From Halichondria panicea (lineage: Eukaryota > Porifera > Demospongiae > Suberitida > Halichondriidae): a stretch of 64,000 nt of DNA. The notes under the pieces are model-generated. The model saw only the letters and a program-made list of their open reading frames with translations. It had not been told where the DNA came from and did not search any database. The stretch lies in assembly GCF_963675165.1 (NCBI RefSeq), contig NC_087390.1:5638750-5702749 (forward strand), written 5' to 3'. Positions 11,305-22,649 of the stretch are shown piece after piece. The number at the start of each line of letters is the position of its first letter. Within the stretch, counting starts at the first letter, position 1. A program made the position numbers and the translations under genes.

Positions 11305-14300
11305 TCACGCTGCATAGCTAACATTTACATTTATCACAAGTTTCTCATCAACACTCTCATCCACTGGTGGGAGGGGCTCCGACACATTACACAGTGAGCA
11401 GTCATATTCCAGCTCTTGTAGAGAGGGGGGTGGGCCAGTAGGGAGGGTGTTGGTTTGAGTCATCTCACACACACCATACACCACGTTGTTCTGACATGGT
11501 ATGTTGTTGTCGGCTGTTCCTCCACTAACTGCACCTCCATCAACTGTATGAAGAGTATCAAGTTATTGTACAGAACACATACACACTGAGATTGACCTAC
11601 CGTCATATTTAGACGACTCTTGCTTGTTCTTGACGATAATCACTATGACAATGACTATGACTACAATTAGTACAATCCCTACCAGTCCCCCGACTACTCC
11701 ACCGGCTATAGTAGCTGTTGTATCATCTGATCTCATCTCTGCAGTATAGAAAGCAAACACATACAGCATGCATTCACAATGGATCTAAATAAGCTGTCTA
11801 ACGTGGCAGAGAAGTTAGTGTTTACCTAGCCTCGACTCAAGTCCGCTTTACAGCGGCCTGGTATACCTTGTATGCGCATGCGCGAAATAATTCGTATATT
11901 TATCAGTATTACGCAAGTGATAAAATCGGACAATGTACACAAAGGAAAAATACGTAAGACTGCGTGGTTGGTGGTAGAATGTTCAAGCCCACAATGGCAG
12001 CCACCAGAATATGCAGATTGTGCTGCAACATTGTTACTTCTACTCGCTGCTCAGCTCTGTTCAGCAAAGAGTCTGTTCAAAGATGCCTTCCAGACAGACT
12101 TGGCAAACTGCTAGAGCTGCCAGTTAGTGAGTGTGATGGGCTATCTTCATACATTTGTAGAGCTTGCACAAACAAATTTCAGTCTCTGGAGTCTAAACTT
12201 AAAGCCTTTAGAAGTATGGCTAAGTGTGGTTTTGAGCAGGGTCGAAATAAGGCTTCCATCTGTAGTCCTATGGTATCAGGTAGGAAGAGAACTAAAGACA
12301 CCAGTGGGCTTGAAGCATCACCTCACACTGTCCATGCTAGACCTCTAGCAAAACGTCTGACAGTAGGAGCACCTGGAAGAAGGCTTGCTTTCTCAACCAG
12401 GGAGGAACGTAGGTTGATTGCAACAAATCATATATGTAGATGACAGGAATCATCTCTTTTTCATAGCGCACACAGACTGTCCTCGTCAGCCACCGCTGTT
12501 AGAGTTGACCAATCTCGAGCAGTTTTCTTCTGTTGACGGTATGTTAAACAACCTACAAACGAAATGAACGTAAATTAATATATAGCCATTAACTTAAAGG
12601 TTCAGAAGGTGTTGCAAGAGATATTTCCAAGCCTGGTTCGACTGAAACAGTTATGGTGAGGATAACAGATCTGATACTGTAAACACACCAAAATTAATTA
12701 AACAATATACAGATCACAGTGAGCTCACCCAGTACAGTGACTGCGGAAGTAGATGAAAGTCTCCAGAAATTACGCCAGGCACTGAATAGTGGCAACATTC
12801 AGTCTATTGCCAAGGAAGCATTTTCTTGCCCTTCACTGAAGGACCAATTGGTAGAGGGTGTGGTGAAAATTCTTGACGACGAATGTTCCACTCTATGTCG
12901 TAACTCTGGGGAGTTTGTCTCTCTATTTCACCGGGTTCCAATTGACAATGTGGAAGCATTATCGTGGAAACAGGCTGTGTGTGAACTACAGCGAAAGTCT
13001 CCGATTCTATTTAGGCTTATCCAGACGATCGTAGGACGTTCAGATCATAGGAACTTGCATAAACGCAGAGAGAGTCACTACCCTGGGATGTGTATGGCCA
13101 CAGCAATTCTCTTGAAAGAGCGTAACACAAGAATGTGTGGTATTCAGTCGTTTCTGTCTCTCGTACTCTTCAACTGTAGAGTAAACAAAAAGGTTTGTAC
13201 ATGTACATGTACATGTATGATGTGTGTCCACTACGTATTTTCAGATACAGGTATAATTATTATATCACAGAGAGGGATTGGAAACGGAAGTTACCTTGCC
13301 GCGTTAGGCCAGGGTTTAATCGAGGCTACAAAATGTATGTATGATTGTAACGTTAGTAAAATCTAGACTAGATAGTGCCTGCAGTATACTCCCAACTGTC
13401 ACCTGAGGAACGTATGGATTGACACATGCAGTACACTGATAATTAAGTATTACCATTAGCTAGAAGCATACTCATAAAGATCTCAGAGCATGACACTCTT
13501 TGTAGCTATTTTGAAAAACGTATTTTTTTCCAAAGGATGCTCACCATTATAGAGGGCATGAGAATGCATGTTGTTTTAGGGGGGCTTTGAATGCATTAAT
13601 TGCAGTGGTCTTAATTCCAGAAACATTGTTTCCCCAAGTGCTGCACAACCGTACACAGATTTAAAAATTAATGTAACGCGATGCTACCTCCGTTTCCAAT
13701 CCATCTCCTCTTATATAATTATGATTACATTGAATTACTCACAGGTATACTCCAGGCTGAATCATCTTAGTGTCACTATCAGTTACTGTGCCGTGTTGAA
13801 GTTAGTCACGAAAATCAGCAAGCTGCACCAACGTCCTATCGATGCCTGGATTGATGAGGGTGCATGTTTCAAGTTCGTGGGGGACAACGTTGCTAAAACA
13901 AAGGGCGTTAGAGACATACGTAGTGACCATCATGGTGAGCTAGTGCAAATGTACAGTTTGTTGGCAGTGAAGGGTCGTGTGAAAGGACCATCTCCAGTCT
14001 CAACCTTTTCCCCCCCTAACCTGGGTTCCCTAAAAATAACTCACTTCCTTCCTACAAAGGCCGACGTTGAGGGCATCCAAGAAAATTTGGTCGTTCTAGT
14101 CGGTCGAATACTGTGCGAGTACATCAAGCCCCTCCAGCGGTACAAACGGTGTGTTGTCAGTCACATTAAGCACCCCCACAGCACAGAGATGGCCAAAAAA
14201 TCTGAGGTTGTAGTCCTTGATGTTCTACACAAGAATGAGGCAAAGGCCGCAGACATGATAGACATAATGATCGAGAAACATTCATACTTGAAAGATTCTA

Positions 14301-17300
14301 TTGAACTTACTGTTATGTCAGGTGGCGATCAGATGACATGTGAAAGACAGCGATGTAGCAAAAAACATATGCGAGATGCGGACACTCGCAGTGGACGATT
14401 GGAGCAGTTAGAGCCTTGTATAGAGGACTGGCACTGCCTTATGAGTATTCTGGGGGTAGGTGAAGCACTCACTTGGACATAATATTTTATGTACATGTTT
14501 GGCTAAAAATCTAAACAAACATGCATGTGATATAATTATGTACAATATTCTGTGAAAAGCCCATTAAAACGTTAAGTACTAACTAACCTTTTATTCTTTT
14601 GCAGATCATATGGAAGCGACTCTACACCCCATACTCGAAGGACCCTGGCTCACTGGCACATCTCTTCACACAGATTGGCAGATACCTCAAGCCAGAATCC
14701 CGAAGAAAGACCTTCATGCTTGTCTCGATGCTCTTCGCGTGGTGTTTAAGGCTCATGTCATCACGATAGCACGCAAGGAACTTGGATTGGATGTAGATAT
14801 GCCAACACAAGAAGATGGCCAACGCAAGAGTATAGATGTGTCGGAATTAGCAAGGAAGATAGTGAAACAGCACACTATAGTGTCAGAAGCAATTCTTGGA
14901 GAGCCGCTTGAGGATAGCAAGGATGGTGTGTACAACTACACTAGAGTTCTGTGTCACTATGCCGCACTGGTAACAGAGTTCACAGATGCTTGGTATGAGG
15001 GAGACGGGCCACGGATACTGAGATGTTGGAAGATTTTCATGCTTCATTTCCACGCTGAAAGACGAACGAAGTACTCACTCGAGGCATTAGTGTTGCAGTT
15101 CCAGCTTGCATCACTCCCACCGGATCTAGTTCATCAGCTGACTTGGGGTAGGTTCGTTAATACACATGGAGGACCTGGCCGTAACATCCCATGCAATCTG
15201 CACAATGAACACATCAATCGGCTGTTCAAAGAGATGGTTGGTAACATGGGAGCAAACTTTACACCTGAATTAAGTACACGAGCTGCACGATCTGTGACCA
15301 CTCTCGAGAAAATGTCGAAGAAGTTTGATCATGAAACTGGTATACATCCCGAGCTATCAGCACACTCGCGTAAGTCCGACGAAAATGACGTTAACCGTGT
15401 TATGGAAGTGCTGCAACAAGTTAAACCACACACGATTCAAGAAGGACGATGTTACAGAAAGTTCCCAGAAATGTCAGGCAATCCTCTTAAGGCTTTGGAT
15501 AGAGAGAAACTTCATCTGTGGATAAAGGAGAAAATTAAACAACATGGAAAGCATAGACAGTTAACAGAAGGAAACACATCTGATCAAGAAGCTTCTGATG
15601 ATGAAAACTGAAGAGATTGATGTAAATAATTGAATCTCTAAAGCAGATTATGACAATAGCTAATTTTCATGTGTTACATACAGTGATTATTTTCCTTGAT
15701 TTATTTACGTGCGCTGCAAGTACTGCTAGCGTTCCTGTAAACCACGCGCGGAGAAAGTTTTCCTATAGGTCAGCTTGCCCACGAATAATAATTATTTTTA
15801 CAACACGAAAATTACCCGCTATTTAGTATAAAAAAGACTTACCTTCTGACTAACTTTTCCACTTTGCCTTACTCAGCAGCCTTATGCACTTACGCAATTG
15901 TCACAACACAACAAAGGGTCACATCTTTTTAGATTAGCAGCTATAGTCAAATCAAAATATTTCAGCAAAAGATAGCGGCGACAGTCTGAACAGTTCTCAA
16001 TATACCTTCTAACTGCAACTATTTCAGCATTACGAGGGTTATTCAAGTCTTTCCGCACAGGGGCATCAGATGGACGCCAGAAGATAGTCGAAGTACACAA
16101 TTCACCTCCTCTTCCAGCTCGGCCGCTTTCCTGGAAGTAGTCATCAATACATCTAGGAGCACCGTAGTGTATCGTACTGGTAAGGCCTACAAAGTTCACT
16201 CCCATTCCAAGGGCCATAGTTGCAAACACAACTCGGATCGTTCCATCAGTCTTTGCCATACCTTGCATAATAACATGCTTATTGTGATCGTCTGTTTTCG
16301 AATGATACATACCAAATGTTCTATTGTCACTTATTTCCTTAGCACCAGTGGGGTAATACGCCTTATCTCCAAGGGTGAGCAAAAAATGAGCGTATAAATC
16401 TGCACACATATCTAGGGAACGGCAGTAAACAATCACACGCCTGGCCTTGATGGAATGAGTCGCTATATCATCAACTATGAAAGAAAGATCGTGTTCTATA
16501 TCACCGGAACGTTTTTGAACGGAATAAAAAATATTCGGCTTGTTTGGAGATACAGTTACAATCTTACAGCCTTCCATCTCAAGCTTCTCAATCACTTCTT
16601 GTCGCATAACGTCAGTAACGGTGGCAGTTGATGCTAACATCGGCAGTCCAGCAGGAAGGAAGGCACGTAATTCGTTGATACGACCATAACATGGTCGAAA
16701 GTCTGCACTCCTACAACAAATACTCAGTGTTAATGCAATCATATCAAACAGTCACAATTAATACCTACCACTTATGCACACAATGGGCCTCATCCACTGC
16801 CACAGCCACCATCGATGTAGACAACGGAGGGACCAGTAAAAGTTGTTTCCAACGATGGCTACCAACAATTGCTTCAGGAGCACTATACAAGAGGCGAAAT
16901 TTTCCTTCAAGCACATCTTTCTCGTTAGCAAGGAACTTCTTATCGACCCCTTTGTTTCCACTGAGTATACCAGCAGGAACACCACGATCATGTAGACTAG
17001 TCACTTGATCTACCATTAGAGACACTAGGGGACACACAACTAACACAATACTACGCTCACTAGGAGGAGAACTGATTCTATCCAGCTTCTTGTCGAATAA
17101 ATAAGGCAAAGTTTGGTAGCAGATAGACTTTCCATATCCAGTAGGAACCCACAGGAAAACATCATGCCCTTTGTACAGCATCCGTAGAGTCTCAAGCTGT
17201 TTATCCCTCAGAACTAAATGACTTCTCTTCACACAAGAAAGGGCATAAGCCAAAGCGGAAGAGAACTCAGTGTCAGTCGAGCTAGTCATCTTTGCTATAT

Positions 17301-18748
17301 GTAAAGTGTGTAACACGGACCACTAAAATTAGAATACAAAATAGTATACGTATTTATTTTACTGACAGTATCCACAAATACACGGATTACCCCCTTTTTG
17401 GGGTAATGTAAGCGCATGCGCATACAAGGTATACCAGGCCGCTTCTAAAGCGGCCTTGAATCGAGGCTAGTGTTTACCTTGTGTCTCCACACTGCACATC
17501 TCTCCAGTGAAGCCAGACTCACATTCACAACTGAACGAGTTGACACCATCCACACACACACCATTTCCACTGCAGTTCCTATTCACACAATCATCAATGT
17601 TGGTCTCACAATCAGCACCAGTGTAGCCAGGTTCACAGTCACATAGGAACATGTTCACCATGTCAACACAACGACCATTTCCACTACAGTTTATTCCATC
17701 ACAATCATCAATGTCAGTCTGGCAAATGACATCAGTGTAACCAGGGAAACAATCACAATCAAAGCCGTTAACTCTGTCAGTACAGTTGCCTTGTCCACTG
17801 CAGTTTACGTTCACACATTCATCAATGTCAGTCTCACATCTCTGTCCAGTGTAGCCAGGATCACATGAGCAGGTGAAGGTGGCTATTTCATGAGAGCAGT
17901 TACCGTGGCCACTGCACATCCTCTCCATTAGCAAGCACTCATCAATATCATCCTCACAATCAGCACCATTATAGCCAGCATTGCAGACACAGGTGTAGGA
18001 ATCAAGGTCATTTGTACATGTTCCTTGGTTACTGCATGTGACACCATTGGACTCACAGTGATTGAAGAGCTCACAACTGCTTCCTGAGTAGAATGGAGCA
18101 CACAGCACAGTAGCCCTCAGAGTGATAACCGCCTTGATACTTGATGAGGTAGAAAATATATTTGTCGATTCTACTGAAAGACTGAGATCAAATCGATATC
18201 TTGCAATAAGATCATCTATACTGCTATCAAAATCAAACACCGGTATGTAAAGTTGAGCTCCCTGCAATAACAAAAGACAGCCTGTAATAGGTTGAAATGC
18301 ATAAAACACAGTACCTCCCAGGCTGTTGATATTCCAGTCAGATTGAATGGATTAGGGAGTCCCAATACAGTAGGTTGTGAGAAATCAATGTATCCCCTGC
18401 CTGGGATAACGCTACTGACCAGAGTATCTCCAGGCCTACTATTGGGACACACTTCAGCAGTACTGGCATGTGGTAACAGGCAGTAGATGAAGAAGGTGTC
18501 ACAGGGTTGAAATCCGATACATAGTACACTGCTGAATCGTTCACAACATTGACCATTAAAGCGTGTGTAGGATGGGTTACTGTAGGAGAGCACCTCCACT
18601 TGCACCACATAGTCTGCAGACACCAGTACACTAAGCTGCAAGCATTGGGACCTCAACTGCAGCTACTGACTATTATACCACTCACCTTCCCCAGCCATAG
18701 ACACAGGCAGCTCATACACAATACAAGGACACTCATTCTCAGCAGCAT
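11305..18748 (-). CDS. G4: Delta-like EGF gene split by a transposon, cassette II
   Basis: Exons are 18686-18748, 18315-18656, 17478-18261, 11601-11738 and 11305-11543, giving 521 residues in frame if the intervening 5.6 kb is spliced out. The protein has a signal peptide, MNNL/DSL-like region, five EGF repeats ending CSVETQG, a long Ile/Val membrane segment (IVLIVVIVIVIVIIV) and a shortened cassette II tail. A complete DNA transposon (11827-17469) lies in the intron after the EGF exon. Its 9-bp target duplication contains the splice donor, so the donor next to the exon survives. The tail is degenerate: an 11-bp deletion ends it at VSYAA, removing the VSYATV and SDVYDDV motifs, and the PPVYESV tyrosine is aspartate. 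Expression is uncertain. Confidence 0.7.
11979..15611 (+). pseudogene. DUF6589-type DDE transposase, frameshifted
   Basis: Likely exons are 11979-12435 (start could be 11994), 12467-about 12540, 12600-12657, 12713-13192, 13745-14455 and 14605-15611. The first exon has a ZAD-like zinc-binding module (CRLCC ... YICRACTNKF). The core carries candidate catalytic acidic residues in FVGDNV, SGGDQMT and NLHNEHINR, in the order and context of DUF6589 proteins. The 14455/14605 junction reads SILG|IIWKRLYTPYS in frame. The frame then changes between about 14680 and 14710: upstream bases are coding in one phase and KKDLHACLDALRVVFKAHVI in another. So the copy is either inactive or has one sequencing error. 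The first intron would be only 31 bases, so that junction is uncertain. It acts on the element's own ends. Confidence 0.75.
15882..17316 (-). CDS. RecQ-like superfamily 2 DNA helicase of the transposon
   Basis: Two exons (16769-17316 and 15882-16710) join as HKW|SADFRP and give 458 residues. Motifs in order: Walker A VPTGYGKS, motif II VDEAHCVHKWSADFRP, motif III ASTAT, VIVYCRS (motif IV), ATMALGMGVN (motif V) and FQESGRAGRGG (motif VI). A zinc-binding C-terminus CSDC ... CCDNC follows, as in RecQ proteins. No HRDC domain is present. The last codons contain a strong GTAAGT donor directly after CDNC, so a further small exon is possible. The gene lies wholly inside the transposon and its frame is open. 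It presumably unwinds DNA during transposition; the substrate is unknown. Confidence 0.88.
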
Positions 18749-18764
18749 GCAGTAGTTTAATTTA

Positions 18765-19105
18765 GATCATGTTTGTCATAAATACTGCAATCTGATTGGT
18801 TAGAGGAAATGTTCTATCCAATTTAAAAAATCATGTACTTCAATAGAAAATCATGTACTTCAATAGAAAATCATGTACTTCACTTAGAAAATCATGTAGC
18901 AAAGATTAGATAAGAACATTCAAATCTGATTGGCTAAATACTCATGGTTGCTATGATCTAAAATGCTTAGACACTGTTTAAGAAGTTTCCACATGATTTA
19001 GAAGTCCTCAGGGCTAGTAGAACCCTCACTGCGTTCGGGATACTACAAACCAGCCCTTTGGGCTTCTAAATCATGTAGAAACTTCCTAAACAGTGTCTAA
19101 CTATT
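18765..19105. mobile_element. Insert with hairpin end and 20-bp tandem repeats
   Basis: Compared with the G3 upstream region, about 330 extra bases interrupt the G4 5' flank. They contain three tandem copies of AATCATGTACTTCAATAGAA (about 18830-18890). Inverted arms of about 49 bp follow (18967-19015 against 19052-19100, starting TTAGACACTGTTTA) around a GC-richer loop. The insert is non-coding and MITE-like. Exact ends and target duplication are not certain. Confidence 0.55.
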
Positions 19106-19675
19106 ATGTAGCTCGGCTAGTGTCTAAATGTTAAGCAGTTAACAGTGATGTGATGATCTCTGTAGTATTGATTCACATGCATCCTGCTAGCATTCTATGC
19201 TTATAGTGTTTGATCTCACAAGATATAGATAAGAAAAGACACTCAAAACAAACTTGTGTCTTCACAGGATGTTCATTCATGTAGCCAGCACAATTATTGA
19301 TAGCCATAGCTACATGACCATTGCATTGTCTCCCACATCACTTAAACTATGAGCAAACACTTGTCACTTAGGCTATCAAGAGGTACCAACCTATAAGCTA
19401 TAGATTTAGATCTACGCATGCATTGTGTTAGAGACAAGAATATGGACCCCAGCATAGTCTCCCACACCACTTAAACGAGGAGCAAACACTTGTCACTGAG
19501 CTATCAAGAGGTTATCAACCTATAAGCTAGATTTAGATCTACGCATTGTGTTAGAGACAAAAATATGGACCCCAGAGTCTCCCATGAAGCCACTTAAGTA
19601 ATGATGAGATAACAAAAGCAGTTGTCATGACATCACAAGATGAATAAACACAATACACGCACTTTTACACACTTT
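19106..19675. repeat. Repeated G-gene 5' flank, rearranged copy
   Basis: This is homologous to 10300-10790 and 40500-40980. A segment of about 110 bases containing TAGATCTACGCAT and ATATGGACCCCAG is duplicated in tandem (about 19330-19590). No gene is seen. Confidence 0.5.
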
Positions 19676-19889
19676 TGAATGTCAATTTCCAATGTTGCAC
19701 ATCTGCAATTTGGATTATTCTGTAGATCTTCAATCCTTTGCACTAGTTGTACCATGAAAGCACCAACTACACATACAGCTCAAACAGTTTGCTCTTCAAC
19801 CACGTTCTACCACTATTGCTACTAGATCTACTACTATCTGCAGCTGTACTGTCCTCGTCTTCCCCGCACGTTTCTTTTTCAGGATCCAT
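19676..19889 (-). pseudogene. Family B-related 5' fragment
   Basis: From the ATG at 19887-19889 the minus strand reads MDPEKETCGEDEDSTAADSS and continues to WLKSKLFELYV before a stop. This resembles the N-terminus of the 23831-24973 gene (MEPTDVDSSEEDY ... GKWFEIAVV). Farther on, another frame reads IEDLQNNPNCRC, matching VEDLQNKPDCTC of that gene. The membrane segment is missing and the frames are broken, so it is a relic. A still smaller relic of the same start (MNSEKETYGEDEKN) lies near 27510-27560. Confidence 0.55.
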
Positions 19890-20017
19890 GTTGGTAGTCT
19901 CCATAGCTATTCTTTTCGTCTTTTTTACTACAATTGTCAGTGTTTATATTAGCCTTGACTTTTCTTTGTATAATTATGAAGTGCATAGGTGTAGTGTACT
20001 ATTGGTTTGGCTCCTGA

Positions 20018-20528
20018 TCATAACTGTTTACAATATATAACAGGGAGTTTCCCAGGTATAGTCCCTTGATGAAGCCCATACAAGTCTGTGTTTTCCCAGG
20101 TACAATCCTGGATTGTTGGCTTCAGGTTCACAGTGTGGTGTATAGGTAGGTAGTGCTGTGTACAAATATAACAGTGGCCATGCTTTTGCTTTCTTAGACT
20201 GTCTATGCCATTGGCTTGTAATGCTGAAATGTTGCTCAAGTCAGATATGTTTCTTTGTAAGTTGTTGAATGTCGATTTTCAACATTGCACATGTGCAATT
20301 TGGATTGCTCTGTTCAATATTTTGCTCTAGTTGGTTTAATTGACCTCCGTGTTTGAAAACAATACTATGCATGAAGCTGTCAACACTTACAGTATAGCAA
20401 CCACACATACATAGAACTGTGACTATGACAATCTTACTCTGAAACAAGGTTTCTTTGCTACTAGTATCTTCAGCTTTCATTATCGTATCCCTCGACATAA
20501 TTACTTTGGTAGAATCCCACATCCTCAA
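20018..20528 (-). pseudogene. Family B-related gene remnant with frameshift
   Basis: From 20528 a 95-codon frame has a polar start, a hydrophobic stretch (IVIVTVLCMCGCYTV) and NPNCTCAMLKIDIQQL, matching PDCTCETLVNIQELQQ of the 23831-24973 protein. After a stop at 20241 the homology continues in another frame (SDLSNISALQANGIDSL against SDLNSRVSALQANN). A single base shift therefore separates the parts. The coiled-coil remainder and C-terminal anchor are absent. Confidence 0.6.
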
Positions 20529-21021
20529 ACTCCATATTCTTTTGTCTGGTTTATTTTGACATGGATCAAATATCGGCTAGTTGATAGTTGCACTTGTCAC
20601 AGTATTCTCAGATTTTCTATGAAGTGTGTATCTGGTCAACTTGAGTTGATTCATTTGGTTTGGCCTACTAATATTCACGGTAAGGTTAAAGGTCGTGCAT
20701 TGTGCCGTGTACATTCCAGTTGCCTTGTTTACACTAAACAATTGGTTTTTCCCAGGTACAATCCCTTGTTGCCCAGTGATTGGGCAGATCAAAGCAATCC
20801 AGTGCTCTGTATCTGCATGTTGCACTGTGCTGGGCAATAACTAAAACTTGCAGATTGCTGACACACTGTAAACACTTCACATAACACAACTATAATTATT
20901 ATATACTAGGTAGTACTTATACGTACTATGATTGATGCAATGTAAGGTAATCAGACAATGAAAGTTAATAGTCACATTGCAACTTATACACAGCAGACAT
21001 AAAGTTAATTGGGGCACATGA
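20529..21021. other. Intergenic stretch without recognised feature
   Basis: I see only low-complexity AT-rich sequence and the repeated phrase CCCAGGTACAATCCCTTG, which also occurs near 20055, 20100, 25150 and 27710, always near family B genes. It may be a small dispersed repeat. No open frame here looks coding. Confidence 0.4.
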
Positions 21022-22347
21022 TTATAAGTCAAAATACTTAGTTAACAATAAACAACACGAAGTAAATAATGCAATTATAAAAGTGCTTCCAGTGTCTCTA
21101 GACCCTGAGGACCGAACACTTTCTAGTAGTCTATTGAATCTTTGGTCATGTGCATTAGTTTGCTTTGTTAGGGAGACTTGCTTTCCCTCAATCTGTGTTA
21201 CTTTCCTATCATGATAATCAAGACGCTTACCTTGTGACTCAATTTTTGCTCTAATTGTATTGATCTCTCTGTTTTGACTATCAATACTCGTAGCGAAATG
21301 TGTATTCTGTTTATTCAACTTTTCAATTCGATCGTAAATGTCTTTCGTGTTCTGTTCTGTTCTGCTCACTTTCTTGGAAAGATCAACGATGTTCTTTCTG
21401 AGCTCTTTGTCAGTCACTGATTTCTCTGATTTCAATTTGTCTACTCTTTTGACAATGGCTTCAAGTCGAGTTTCATCATTAACCACCTGTGTTTTCAGCT
21501 CTTGAAGCAAAACACCATTTTCTCGAGTTTTGACTTTCAGTTCTTTAAAACCAGTCGTAAGCGATTGTATTTTGTCCTTCGCTGAGGTAAGAGTCAGTTC
21601 CATTTGCTTGCTTTTAGTGGAGAGTTTGCTGACTTTGGCTTCAGTTTTATTGTGAGTTTCAGTAAGTTTTTGGTCAAGAGAATCAATTAATTTGTCGATA
21701 TGCATTGTCAGATTCATCACAGTTGAATTTTGTTGCTGTTTAATTTCATTTATCAACAGCTCAAACTTTGCATCAGTCTGTTTTTGGATTTTTTCCTCCA
21801 CTGCGGCAAGACCCAGCTCCATTTGTTTGGAGAGTTCGCTGACTTTGGCTCGAGTACTGTTGTGAATTTCTGTAAGTTTTTGGTCAAGAGAATTAATCGA
21901 TTTGTCGATATGCATTGTCAGATTCATCACAGTTGAGTTTTGTTGCTGTTTAAGCTCGGTTACCATTAGCAACATTCGCTCATACTTCACATCAGTCTGC
22001 TTTTGGTGTTCTCTCAAAGCTTCCATTTCAAGCCTCATTGCATCATTTTCAATTGCTTGAGTAGTATTTGCTTTCACAATCGTTTCTTTCAAACTAACGT
22101 GCGCTTCATGTGACGAGACTTCACTCCTTACGATTAGCAAGATGAATCCTAGGCCTAACACAATAGCAATTCCAGCTTGCTTAAGATTATGCACCTTGTC
22201 CAGTGCAAATTTCTTCCACTTTGATTTCTGTTCTTTTTGTTCAGATCCCTTGTCTTCCATTACAAAAGTGACACGATCCAGCTCTCCATTGCTAGTGTTC
22301 TCCCTATCAGAGAGTGTCAGCTTAGTGTAGTCAGTAGCTTGAGTCAT
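21022..22347 (-). CDS. Family B double-anchored coiled-coil protein, full length
   Basis: Intact 441-residue single-exon gene. Residues 1-55 are a cytoplasmic-type tail starting MTQATDYTKLTLSDRENTSN (YTKL tyrosine motif; many Lys and Asp/Glu). About 58-74 is a membrane segment (AGIAIVLGLGFILLIV) and 80-410 a long coiled coil with several N-glycosylation sites (NST, NKT, NLT). The C-terminus (FIIALFTSCCLLL) is hydrophobic, preceded by a Ser/Gly-rich spacer, as in a second membrane anchor or a GPI signal. A unit of about 67 residues (LKQQQNSTVMNLTMHIDK ...) is repeated twice. The family is unknown to me; the layout resembles tetherin-type double-anchored proteins by shape only. A CCAAT/TATA-like block precedes the gene. 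Confidence 0.75.
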   Translation of the reverse strand: MTQATDYTKLTLSDRENTSNGELDRVTFVMEDKGSEQKEQKSKWKKFALDKVHNLKQAGIAIVLGLGFILLIVRSEVSSHEAHVSLKETIVKANTTQAIENDAMRLEMEALREHQKQTDVKYERMLLMVTELKQQQNSTVMNLTMHIDKSINSLDQKLTEIHNSTRAKVSELSKQMELGLAAVEEKIQKQTDAKFELLINEIKQQQNSTVMNLTMHIDKLIDSLDQKLTETHNKTEAKVSKLSTKSKQMELTLTSAKDKIQSLTTGFKELKVKTRENGVLLQELKTQVVNDETRLEAIVKRVDKLKSEKSVTDKELRKNIVDLSKKVSRTEQNTKDIYDRIEKLNKQNTHFATSIDSQNREINTIRAKIESQGKRLDYHDRKVTQIEGKQVSLTKQTNAHDQRFNRLLESVRSSGSRDTGSTFIIALFTSCCLLLTKYFDL

Positions 22348-22417
22348 TTTGAGTGGCTATGTTTAATATTCTTGCTAGTCAACAATCACAGTGAATGGTT
22401 TAATGTAACCTGTTGTA

Positions 22418-22448
22418 AGCTTATAAAGCCATTGGATATTAATTCCCC
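22418..22448 (-). promoter_or_regulatory. Putative core promoter of family B gene
   Basis: The minus strand reads AATATCCAATGGCTTTATAAG, a CCAAT-like and a TATA-like element about 75-100 bases before the ATG at 22347. The same pairing is seen before four other family members. Confidence 0.5.
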
Positions 22449-22649
22449 TTAAAATTCCCCTGAGTGTATCGTATTCCATGCTGACAAGCAAAATCATTGT
22501 GTGTTATGCAATTCAAGACTGAGCTAAGCTGGTAAAGATCATTAATGGAGCAACTTAATTATGAACTATGTGAATGATGATCAAAGCTGGTAAAGAGTCA
22601 TTAATGGAGTAAATTAAGTTTAAACACTCTACATTGCATGTATCTGGTC

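Larger units (their letters stand above)
11827..17469. mobile_element. Complete DNA transposon, DUF6589 transposase plus RecQ-like helicase
   Basis: Terminal inverted repeats of about 58 bp bound the element (left TAGCCTCGACTCAAGTCCGC, right end the reverse complement with few mismatches, including GGTATACCTTGTATGCGCAT). The flanks are a perfect 9-bp target duplication GTGTTTACC (11818-11826 and 17470-17478). The empty site is visible in the paralog near 42035. Inside are a multi-exon plus-strand transposase and a minus-strand RecQ-like helicase, convergent around 15.6-15.9 kb. Helicase plus this transposase type fits the AcademH lineage of Academ elements as I recall it; that name is not verified here. 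Near-identical ends and an open helicase suggest a recent insertion. Confidence 0.88.

Noticed and set aside
12127-12348. Second overlapping frame in the first transposase exon
   Set aside because: The zinc-module cysteines and homology are in the other frame.
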